Assembly (NCBI GenBank): GCA_002478505.1
Contig: DLOP01000103.1
Location: 9,838 to 21,648 of the forward strand
Direction of reading: 5' to 3'
Length of the DNA stretch: 11,811 bases
Origin: Lachnospiraceae bacterium UBA7481
Lineage (GTDB): Bacteria; Bacillota; Clostridia; Lachnospirales; Lachnospiraceae
Each line of letters opens with the position of its first letter. Positions within the stretch are counted from its first letter, which is position 1. The notes under the pieces were generated by a model, which saw nothing but the letters and a program-made list of their open reading frames with translations, had not been told where the DNA came from and made no database searches. Position numbers and translations under genes: made by a program. Positions 6,397 to 11,811 of the stretch are shown here, one piece after another.

Positions 6397-8331
6397 TTAG
6401 ATGTCCAGCTGCGCTTCCCTTGCATTGGAATAGATAAATGCTTTCCTCGGCGGTACGTCGTTGCCCATCAGAAGCTCAGTGGTATCGCTGGCAATCATGG
6501 GATCATCGATGCTGACTAATTTCAGCATCCTCCGTTCCGGATCAAGCGTCGTCTCCCAGAGCTGCTCCGCATCCATTTCGCCCAGCCCCTTATACCGCTG
6601 CAGGGTAAAGGGTCCTTTGTGGGTTTTACGGTATCTCGCCAGGGCAGCATCGTCATAAAGGTATTCCTCCTTACCCTTTGACGGAATCGCCTTATACAGA
6701 GGCGGCATGGCAATATATACATGTCCCTCCTGAATCAGCTCCGGCATAAAACGGTAGAATAAGGTCAGCAGTAATGTACAGATATGCGCGCCATCCACAT
6801 CGGCATCTGCCATAATGATGATCTTGTCATAACGCAGCTTGCTGATATCAAAATCATTGCCGTAACCCTCGGAAAAACCACATCCGAAAGCATTGATCAT
6901 CGTCTTGATCTCGGCATTGGCAAGCACTTTATCAATACTTGCTTTCTCAACATTTAAAATCTTACCCCGGATCGGAAGGATCGCCTGATATTCACGGTTT
7001 CTTGCTGTCTTTGCGCTGCCTCCCGCCGAATCACCCTCTACAATAAAGATCTCGCATTTCGAAGCATCCTTAGATCCGCAGTTGGCAAGCTTCCCATTGG
7101 AATCAAAGGAAAACTTCTGTTTGCTCAACATGTTAGTCTTAGCTTTTTCCTCGCTCTTACGAATCTTAGCCGCCTTCTCCGCACAGCTGATCACATTTTT
7201 TAAGGTCTCCAGATTACGGTCGAAATAGTGCACCAGCTCGTCACCCGTGATCTTGCTGATTGCTTTTGCGGCGTCCTGATTATCCAGCTTCGTCTTAGTC
7301 TGCCCTTCAAATCTGGGATCCGGATGTTTGATGCTGATGACAGCTGTCATGCCGTTACGAACGTCCGCTCCCGTATAATTGGCATCTTTTTCCTTCAGAC
7401 TGCCAAGCTGCCTTGCATAATTATTGATAACCGTCGTAAAGATGGTCTTAAAGCCCGTGATATGCGTGCCGCCTTCCGCATTATAGATATTGTTACAAAA
7501 GCCAAGGACATTTTCATGAAATTCATTCACATACTGGAATGCGATCTGTGCCTGCACGCCTTCGGTCTCACCCTCAAAATAGATCACATCATGCACCGCT
7601 TCTTTCCCCTTATTCAGTTCCTTTACAAAGCCCCGGATACCGTCCGGCTCGTGATATTCAATGGATTCTTTTTCTTCCCCCCGTTTATCCTCAAAAAGGA
7701 TCGTCAATCCCGGATTCAGATATGCCGTTTCATGCAGACGGCTTTTGATATCCTCCGCCCGGAACCATGTCCTGTCAAAGATCGTATCATCCGGCATAAA
7801 ATTGATGCTTGTCCCTGTCTCCCTGGTTTTCCCGACAACAGGCAAAAGACCGTTCACCAGCTCAGTTACGGGATGTCCCCCATTCTGATACTCATCCGTA
7901 TAGACACCGCCATTGCGCTTTACCGTGATCTTAAAATGACTGGAAAGCGCATTGACCACAGAACTGCCGACACCATGAAGACCTCCGCTTGTCTTATAAG
8001 AAGTATCATCAAATTTACCGCCCGCATGAAGCGTTGTCAGGATCAGACGCTCCGCGCTCATTCCTTTTTCGTGCATCTCTACGGGAATGCCTCGGCCATT
8101 ATCCGTGATGGTGGCAGATCCGTCCTTTTCCAATACCACATGAATTTTATCGCAGAAACCTGCCAGATGCTCATCTACGGAATTATCTACGATCTCATAA
8201 ACCAGATGGTTCAGACCCTTTACCGATGTACTGCCGATATACATCCCCGGAAGCTTTCTGACTGCTTCCAGGCCATCCAGCACGGTGATATTCTCTGCTC
8301 CGTATGTACTGCTGTTTGTATTATTTGCCAT
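6397..8331 (-). CDS. parE: DNA topoisomerase IV subunit B (GyrB/ParE family)
   Basis: A 644-residue ATPase subunit of type IIA topoisomerase, partner of the adjacent parC. The GHKL ATPase shows EIVDNSVDEHLAG (46-58), DNGRGIPV (77-84) and GGLHGVGSSVVNALS (116-130). The transducer domain includes the conserved QTKTKLDN (344-351). The TOPRIM domain has EGDSAGGSA (432-440) and DADVDGAH (509-516), supplying the metal-binding acidic residues. PLYK (544-547) and QRYKGLGEM (578-586) complete the signature, and there is no insertion of the E. coli GyrB kind. The ATG at 8329-8331 gives MANNTNSSTYGAENITVLDG, the normal family start, with CGGAG 10 nt upstream. The frame is open for 143 codons further, but that part overlaps the promoter and the opposite gene. 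ParE is preferred over GyrB from its pairing with parC. Confidence 0.92.
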   Translation of the reverse strand: MANNTNSSTYGAENITVLDGLEAVRKLPGMYIGSTSVKGLNHLVYEIVDNSVDEHLAGFCDKIHVVLEKDGSATITDNGRGIPVEMHEKGMSAERLILTTLHAGGKFDDTSYKTSGGLHGVGSSVVNALSSHFKITVKRNGGVYTDEYQNGGHPVTELVNGLLPVVGKTRETGTSINFMPDDTIFDRTWFRAEDIKSRLHETAYLNPGLTILFEDKRGEEKESIEYHEPDGIRGFVKELNKGKEAVHDVIYFEGETEGVQAQIAFQYVNEFHENVLGFCNNIYNAEGGTHITGFKTIFTTVINNYARQLGSLKEKDANYTGADVRNGMTAVISIKHPDPRFEGQTKTKLDNQDAAKAISKITGDELVHYFDRNLETLKNVISCAEKAAKIRKSEEKAKTNMLSKQKFSFDSNGKLANCGSKDASKCEIFIVEGDSAGGSAKTARNREYQAILPIRGKILNVEKASIDKVLANAEIKTMINAFGCGFSEGYGNDFDISKLRYDKIIIMADADVDGAHICTLLLTLFYRFMPELIQEGHVYIAMPPLYKAIPSKGKEEYLYDDAALARYRKTHKGPFTLQRYKGLGEMDAEQLWETTLDPERRMLKLVSIDDPMIASDTTELLMGNDVPPRKAFIYSNAREAQLDI

Positions 8332-8405
8332 GACTGCATTACTCCGTTTCTGTAATATTCCATAATATTCTATAAATATATCATTACGCCAATTTATTAA
8401 AACCC

Positions 8406-8421
8406 GATTTAATATTAAATC
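8406..8421. other. Perfect 16-bp AT-rich palindrome in the parE leader
   Basis: GATTTAATATTAAATC is fully self-complementary with no spacer. It lies about 45-60 nt downstream of the predicted parE start point and 75 nt before the parE ATG. It has no loop and few GC pairs, so it is a poor RNA hairpin but has the shape of an operator for a dimeric regulator. No factor can be named. Confidence 0.35.
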
Positions 8422-8470
8422 TTTTTGTTTGGCATATTGTGTGGCGTGTAAATTTGAACAATCAAGATAT

Positions 8471-8499
8471 AGTATATCACTACTTACAGATTTTAGCAA
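8471..8499 (-). promoter_or_regulatory. Sigma-A-like promoter for parE
   Basis: On the minus strand TTGCTA (8494-8499) is followed by 17 bp and TATACT (8471-8476), with a TGA just before the -10 giving an extended TGn element. The expected start point is near 8465, leaving a leader of about 134 nt before parE. Confidence 0.65.
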
Positions 8500-8577
8500 A
8501 TATTTTAAAATTTTTCTCAATACCGCCTTTTTAATAAACCACAATAAGAATCTCCACAAAATACTCCCTTTCCGGAA

Positions 8578-8606
8578 TTGCGTACTCGTTAAAAATAGGT
8601 TATAAT
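8578..8606 (+). promoter_or_regulatory. Sigma-A-like promoter for the P-loop kinase-like gene
   Basis: TTGCGT (8578-8583), a 17-bp spacer and a perfect TATAAT (8601-8606) face rightward. The start point would be near 8613, about 58 nt before the proposed TTG start at 8671. The promoter diverges from the parE promoter; the two -35 elements are about 80 bp apart. Confidence 0.65.
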
Positions 8607-8670
8607 CGCCTTCATAAGCTTTTTGTTTGTGAACTAAAGGAAACAAAAACAGTATTTGGAGAATCATAAA

Positions 8671-9249
8671 TTGAAAAATAATATTATTATTGCAGGTGTT
8701 CCAAGAGCCGGAAAAAGTACAATTTCTCATCGGCTGGCAGAACAGTATGGATATCAGCATATTAGCATGGATTCCATTATAGCAGGATTTGAAAAGTGTT
8801 TCCCTGAAACAGGGGTGAGTACATATGCCGGACTATCCTCTATGGATACATTACACTTAATCAGCGGTAAGATGGCACCTTTTGTCCGGGCTATGTTGGA
8901 CAGTGGCGAATACGATGAGTTTAAACCCGGTATGGTGTTGGATATGTACCAGCTTTTGCCAGAGGATTATATAAAGTATATCCATGGATCAAACTGTGAA
9001 ATTGCGTATTTTATTACCTCTGATGTGGCACCGGAAGAACGGTTCGCAATTCAAAAAAAATATGACACGGAAAAAGATTATACCTTTTACAAATCGGATG
9101 AAGAACTTCGAGAGGGCGCAGTGTATATTGTGGAACAAAGCTTCTATATGAAAGAGCAATGTAAAAAATACGGCTTACCGTATTATGAAACTGCAAGAGG
9201 CAGAGAACGAACATTCTGTCGTTTTTTACATGACTTCAATTTATGTTAA
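8671..9249 (+). CDS. P-loop NTPase, probable small-molecule kinase, function unknown
   Basis: A 192-residue cytosolic protein starting MKNNIIIAGVPRAGKSTISH. Beta strand IIIAG followed by GVPRAGKST (residues 9-17) is a clear Walker A motif, and the small size matches adenylate/shikimate-kinase-like folds. HISMDSII at 30-37 places an aspartate (D33) where such kinases often bind substrate. ITSDVAPEERFAIQKKY could hold lid arginines. The substrate is not recognisable. I chose TTG at 8671 because GGAG lies 9 nt upstream; an in-frame TTG at 8656 adds five codons but lacks a well-placed site. The gene stands alone on the plus strand, divergent from parE and convergent with nudC, with no visible terminator. 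This isolated position suggests a later insertion, though the protein itself looks intact. A zeta-toxin-like or deoxynucleoside-kinase-like role cannot be excluded. Confidence 0.75.
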   Translation: MKNNIIIAGVPRAGKSTISHRLAEQYGYQHISMDSIIAGFEKCFPETGVSTYAGLSSMDTLHLISGKMAPFVRAMLDSGEYDEFKPGMVLDMYQLLPEDYIKYIHGSNCEIAYFITSDVAPEERFAIQKKYDTEKDYTFYKSDEELREGAVYIVEQSFYMKEQCKKYGLPYYETARGRERTFCRFLHDFNLC

Positions 9250-9306
9250 TGGAAGGAAGATAAAACACAATGTTTCAAGGAAATTTTCTGTTTGCACTTG
9301 TTTGGA

Positions 9307-10182
9307 TTATATTCTTTTCTTCTTCCTTTCGTACTTTCCCTCTCTAAACACCCGCATCATCTCATGGGTCAGGCTTAAGTCCTCCCCATAATCGGGAATG
9401 TCCTCTCTCTTCATCCACTCCGCTAAAGCCAGTTCCCCTTCATCCATATGAATAGAGGCAGTATCATCAAGCTCGCAGAAAAATCCCAGCAGCAGATTCA
9501 AATCAAAACCCCATGGCTGGGATTTATAATAGCGGATATTTTTCACATGAAGTCCTACTTCTTCCAAAACCTCCCGTCTAACCGTTTCCTCCACGGTTTC
9601 CCCAATTTCGGTAAAGCCTGCAATGAGGGCATAACGTTTATATTCCCGGTTGGCATATTTTGTCATAAGAATCCTGTCCCCGTCAGTCACTCCCACAATA
9701 ACCGCAGGCGCCACCTTGGGGAAAATCATATTACCGCAGGAGGGACATCGCAGCATTCTCTCATTCCCGTCCTCTTCTGTTTCCTTCCCGCACCGTCCGC
9801 AAAACCGGTTGTCTCTGTACCACACATACAGATGCCATGCGGTAGAAGCCGCCATTACCTGATATTTGGGCGCGCGTCTTCTTATATCAAACATTTTGCA
9901 ATAGGCAAAGCCGGGAATTTCCAATTCCACATCTTCTTTTAACAGGAAATATTTCTGTTGCTCAATGGTAAAAAGATATGTAAAGTGGAATTCTCTTTCT
10001 TGTCCCCTATATGCTTTTTCCTGCCATTCCAGAAAATCCTCATAACAGATGAAATCCACATCCTGTCCCGCTTCTTTGGCAAAAATCAGGTTGTTATGAA
10101 AGCTGATTATGTAATCGGGGTTTTCTATGGTTTCCTTCTGAAATTGATTGTAAAAATGCTTCGGATTGATGTCTTGTATCAT
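9307..10182 (-). CDS. nudC: NAD(+)/NADH pyrophosphatase, Nudix family (NudC)
   Basis: A 291-residue enzyme that hydrolyses NAD(H) to NMN(H) and AMP; E. coli NudC also removes NAD caps from RNA 5' ends. It has an N-terminal domain (1-110) and a zinc ribbon with C128, C131, C146 and C149. The Nudix box at 189-211 matches Gx5Ex7REUxEExGU exactly (G189, E195, R203-E204, E207-E208, G210). It is followed by SQPW at 221-224, the motif that separates NADH pyrophosphatases from other Nudix enzymes. The next residues, GFDLNLLLGF, differ from the E. coli-type SQPWPFPxS. The start is ATG at 10180-10182 with GAGAGGAA 5 nt upstream; a longer frame from 10242 has no comparable site. Its ATG overlaps the TGA of a 34-codon ORF, suggesting coupling. 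No terminator was found after the stop. Confidence 0.93.
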   Translation of the reverse strand: MIQDINPKHFYNQFQKETIENPDYIISFHNNLIFAKEAGQDVDFICYEDFLEWQEKAYRGQEREFHFTYLFTIEQQKYFLLKEDVELEIPGFAYCKMFDIRRRAPKYQVMAASTAWHLYVWYRDNRFCGRCGKETEEDGNERMLRCPSCGNMIFPKVAPAVIVGVTDGDRILMTKYANREYKRYALIAGFTEIGETVEETVRREVLEEVGLHVKNIRYYKSQPWGFDLNLLLGFFCELDDTASIHMDEGELALAEWMKREDIPDYGEDLSLTHEMMRVFREGKYERKKKRI

Positions 10183-10283
10183 AAATGTTCCTCTCTTGCA
10201 GACAACGGCAAATCTTCCCGTGCCATAGCAAAGGCAGAGCAATCATACTGCATATAAAATTGTTTTGCATCTTTTAATGTCAT
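10179..10283 (-). CDS. Small 34-aa ORF coupled to nudC, unrecognised
   Basis: Starting at ATG 10281-10283 the frame reads MTLKDAKQFYMQYDCSAFAM and then a charged tail ending AREEHL, 34 residues. Its TGA (10179-10181) overlaps the nudC ATG in the ATGA arrangement typical of translational coupling. AGGG lies 7 nt and GGAG 13 nt before the ATG. The start looks like that of a longer soluble helical protein, so it may be the surviving N-terminus of a shortened gene. It could also be a leader ORF that sets nudC translation. No known family is recognised with confidence. Confidence 0.5.
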   Translation of the reverse strand: MTLKDAKQFYMQYDCSAFAMAREDLPLSAREEHL

Positions 10284-10326
10284 TTGTTTACCCTATCTCC
10301 TCTTTCGCTGACCGGAATTTCTTTTC

Positions 10327-10869
10327 TCATATCATATGATTTGTAATATATTCAAGCTTTTTCTTTTGAGAATTTGACAAGTAATCTATATTTTTCTCAA
10401 ACAGTTCTTTTGCCTTTGCATATTCCTTCTTTTTCCAGTAATCTTCTGCCTTTTTTAAATCATTTTCTAAATAATACTTTTGAAGCAATTCCTTATGCGT
10501 ATCAATACTGTACTGATATATTTTTAAAAAATTTAAAGAATCCGATATATCAATTCTTTCAAATAAATTTTCAACTGCTTTTGCCAAATAACATATTCCC
10601 TTTTCAAATTCCTCTTTGTTTGCCAGCTGATAAAATCCTCTATAATCCTCAATGGCAAGGAACGTCAATCCATCTTGTAACGAAAACGATTTATTTTCAT
10701 CAACAAAATTACATGTTAATTCATAACTGACTGATGAAAAAGTTATATCTATTCGGTTATCCTTTCCCCTAAAACTTATAACATCAATATCGTTGTCATC
10801 TAAAATTACATATCCAAATTGTTTTAAAAAATCAAAGTGTTTTTCTGCACATTCTCTAATTTGCTTCAT
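10327..10869 (-). CDS. Hypothetical protein with TPR-like C-terminus
   Basis: A 180-residue soluble protein, unrecognised. The first half (about 10-75) reads as alternating beta strands (IDITFSSVSYELTCNFVDEN). The second half is helical, ending with KKAEDYWKKKEYAKAKELFEK (138-158; residues W143, Y148, A151 and L154 fit a tetratricopeptide-type helical hairpin). The DNA is clearly more AT-rich than the housekeeping genes (18 G/C of 60 in 10381-10440), and lysine, asparagine and isoleucine are abundant. Size, fold order and orphan position resemble immunity proteins of polymorphic-toxin loci, but no toxin gene is adjacent and this is inference only. The ATG has no good ribosome binding site; it overlaps the TGA of an open 27-codon stretch in the frame of the upstream gene, suggesting an originally coupled pair. 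Confidence 0.7.
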   Translation of the reverse strand: MKQIRECAEKHFDFLKQFGYVILDDNDIDVISFRGKDNRIDITFSSVSYELTCNFVDENKSFSLQDGLTFLAIEDYRGFYQLANKEEFEKGICYLAKAVENLFERIDISDSLNFLKIYQYSIDTHKELLQKYYLENDLKKAEDYWKKKEYAKAKELFEKNIDYLSNSQKKKLEYITNHMI

Positions 10870-10949
10870 TGTTGCCCACTAATCTTTCTCCAAATATAAT
10901 ATTGCCCTATTTCTTCTACACTCCCGTTTAATGTTGATTCTGCAAAGCT
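10866..10949 (-). pseudogene. Possible in-frame tail of the 84-aa gene, beyond a nonsense codon
   Basis: Directly after the TAA at 10950-10952 the same frame reads 27 sense codons (SFAESTLNGSVEEIGQYYIW and seven more). It ends at a TGA (10866-10868) overlapping the ATG of the 180-aa gene as ATGA. The sequence looks protein-like, and the stop-start overlap explains why the downstream gene lacks its own ribosome binding site. An open stretch this short can also occur by chance, so this stays a proposal. Confidence 0.35.
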
Positions 10950-11204
10950 TTAAATCCATATAATATAACTGGGTAATGTCTTTGTTAACAAAAACTCTCT
11001 AATATTTAATAATATCCTTTTCTTCTCTTCCATTTCAATTATAATATCCTCATACGGCTCTTCCCAATGAGTTATTAATTGCGGTCCCAGGAAAAAATAA
11101 TCTTCACGAAAATCCATTTCAACAATCATTTTTTTCCCACCCTCATAATATTCTAAACAATAAAAATGTGGTACAGCTATTTCATATCCTTCAAATTTAT
11201 ACAT
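10950..11204 (-). CDS. Hypothetical small protein (84 aa), possibly C-terminally truncated
   Basis: Unrecognised. The ATG at 11202-11204 has an excellent ribosome binding site (GGAGGGG, 5 nt upstream) and gives MYKFEGYEIAVPHFYCLEYY at the N-terminus. The frame is open 33 codons further upstream but without a comparable site. The protein is rich in aromatic and acidic residues, with no signal peptide or membrane segment (MDFREDYFFLGPQLITHWEE). After its TAA the same frame continues open for 27 codons to the start of the next gene, so this may be a nonsense-shortened version of a protein of about 112 residues. A 22-codon ORF ends one base before its start. The DNA is AT-rich and the context fits accessory rather than core genes. 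Confidence 0.65.
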   Translation of the reverse strand: MYKFEGYEIAVPHFYCLEYYEGGKKMIVEMDFREDYFFLGPQLITHWEEPYEDIIIEMEEKKRILLNIREFLLTKTLPSYIIWI

Positions 11205-11205
11205 G

Positions 11206-11274
11206 TCATCCCCTCCATTCTTCTTTAACAATATTTTCATAAGTTCCTGATAGGACAGTCGTATTCTGACACAT
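11206..11274 (-). CDS. Possible 22-aa leader ORF upstream of the 84-aa gene
   Basis: ATG at 11272-11274 is preceded by GGAGG with a 7-nt gap, a near-ideal ribosome binding site. The frame reads MCQNTTVLSGTYENIVKEEW then R-G and stops with TGA one base before the next ATG. The ribosome binding site of the 84-aa gene lies inside its last codons. It could be a leader peptide for coupled translation or the remnant of a lost gene. Confidence 0.35.
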   Translation of the reverse strand: MCQNTTVLSGTYENIVKEEWRG

Positions 11275-11298
11275 TCGCCAACCTCCTGCACACAGAAT

Positions 11299-11328
11299 AA
11301 CATATAGATGTAGATATGTAAATTTCAA
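11299..11328 (-). promoter_or_regulatory. Candidate promoter for the AT-rich two-gene patch
   Basis: On the minus strand TTGAAA (11323-11328), an 18-bp spacer and TATGTT (11299-11304) form a moderate sigma-A-like match, 25 nt before the 22-codon ORF. The -35 lies within the 10-mer ATTTCAAAAT (11322-11331), which recurs exactly at 11342-11351, 20 bp away. Such spacing could mark a regulator site but is weak evidence in AT-rich DNA. Confidence 0.4.
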
Positions 11329-11358
11329 AATGATACCCCATATTTCAAAATATCTGCT

Positions 11359-11400
11359 AAAAAATGCCCCTGCTTCGTCTGACATAGACAAAACAGGGGC
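11359..11400 (-). terminator. Intrinsic terminator after the ABC permease gene
   Basis: On the minus strand GCCCCTGTTTTGTC pairs with GACGAAGCAGGGGC over 14 bp, including two G-U pairs, around a 7-nt loop, and is followed by ATTTTTTA. The stem starts 16 nt after the permease stop. It is the clearest terminator in the window and separates the permease unit from the AT-rich genes to its left. Confidence 0.92.
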
Positions 11401-11415
11401 GCATCCACTTTTCTT

Positions 11416-11811
11416 TTATGCTTTATATTTCTGAAAACTGTAATAAGTAGGCAAAATGGTAATAAGCGTAACCAGCACATGCAGAGGCATCAGTATTTCA
11501 AAGGGCGAATACACCCTGCTCCCAAACTGGTACAGCACATAGGTGGTTAAATAATCATGTCCCATAATGGCTCCGTGTGGGAAGAGGGACAGCACATCCT
11601 GCCAGAAATAACTGTAGATAGACTGGGACGCAACGGCAGGAACCATAATAATCAGGAAAGCCAAAATAATCGCCACAAAGGAAGATTTAAACCTGGAAGA
11701 CATCAACATGGTAATTCCGCCCATGGACATACAGCCTATATAGCCCAGTACCAGAACCAGAAGCCATGCCTGAGTCTGTGTCAGTGGATAAAGCCCCTTC
11801 CAGAATTCCAG
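11416..11811 (-). CDS. ABC-2-type transporter permease, C-terminal part, cut by window edge
   Basis: The frame is open from the right edge to the TAA at 11416, showing the last 131 residues. There are three hydrophobic segments: AWLLVLVLGYIGCMSMGGIT (about residues 15-34), SFVAIILAFLIIMVPAVAS (about 45-63) and MPLHVLVTLITILPTYYSF (about 108-126). A polar, aromatic, probably extracellular region lies between the last two. The pattern, ending in a membrane helix and a short basic tail (QKYKA), is typical of ABC-2-type permeases common in Firmicutes, often beside an ATPase gene that would lie outside the window. The cargo is unknown. A good intrinsic terminator follows. An ATG at 11730 is internal, not the true start. 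Confidence 0.7.
   Translation of the reverse strand: MEFWKGLYPLTQTQAWLLVLVLGYIGCMSMGGITMLMSSRFKSSFVAIILAFLIIMVPAVASQSIYSYFWQDVLSLFPHGAIMGHDYLTTYVLYQFGSRVYSPFEILMPLHVLVTLITILPTYYSFQKYKA

Noticed and set aside
7228..8355. 375-codon plus-strand open frame antisense to parE
   Set aside because: Shadow of the parE coding strand: cysteine/histidine-rich, no domain, no ribosome binding site, and it fully overlaps a firmly identified gene.
8332..8760. In-frame 143-codon extension upstream of parE, making a 787-aa protein
   Set aside because: It runs through the predicted parE promoter and the opposite P-loop gene, its composition is not GyrB/ParE-like, and the family start (MANNTN...) has a ribosome binding site.
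9270..9347. 25-codon plus-strand ORF (MFQGNFLFALVWIIFF...) after the P-loop gene
   Set aside because: Hydrophobic and tempting as a small membrane peptide, but its ribosome binding site is poorly spaced and it runs into the end of nudC; probably chance or a relic.

Overview
The window looks like a chromosomal segment of a spore-forming, low-to-mid GC Clostridia bacterium, most likely Lachnospiraceae. This rests on a ylbJ-type sporulation gene next to rsmD-coaD (the Bacillus order ylbH-coaD-ylbJ), a Clostridia-like coiled-coil 'ATPase' gene beside coaD, Firmicutes-style ribosome binding sites, and a parE-parC pair. The genus cannot be read from the sequence. No rRNA, tRNA, CRISPR array, integrase or transposase gene was seen.

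Layout: (1) 1-895, minus strand: rsuA followed by an overlapping short-chain dehydrogenase gene that runs off the left edge. (2) 950-1915, plus strand: ylbJ, convergent with the next block and closed by a strong hairpin at 1923-1949. (3) 1958-3807, minus strand: a probable operon with a sigma-A-like promoter, then rsmD, coaD (coupled, 1 nt apart) and a coiled-coil protein gene. (4) 3846-8331, minus strand: the two subunits of a type IIA topoisomerase, best called topoisomerase IV (parE, then parC). They are separated by an unusual 316-nt spacer full of inverted and direct repeats, including a hairpin with two 41-nt arms. (5) 8332-8670: divergent promoter region for parE (minus) and a P-loop kinase-like gene (plus, 8671-9249). 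(6) 9307-10283, minus strand: nudC (NAD(H) pyrophosphatase / RNA deNADding Nudix enzyme), preceded by a 34-codon ORF whose stop overlaps the nudC start. (7) 10327-11330, minus strand: an AT-rich accessory patch with two unrecognised genes (180 and 84 aa), a possible leader ORF and signs of gene decay. (8) 11359-11811: the 3' end of an ABC-2-type permease gene with a clear intrinsic terminator, running off the right edge.

Most of the window is housekeeping: rRNA modification (RsuA, RsmD), CoA synthesis (CoaD), chromosome decatenation (ParE/ParC) and NAD/RNA-cap turnover (NudC). No complete new system is evident. The parts most worth a second look are the repeat-filled parE-parC spacer, the chain of overlapping or coupled small reading frames between 10179 and 11274, and the isolated P-loop gene diverging from parE.
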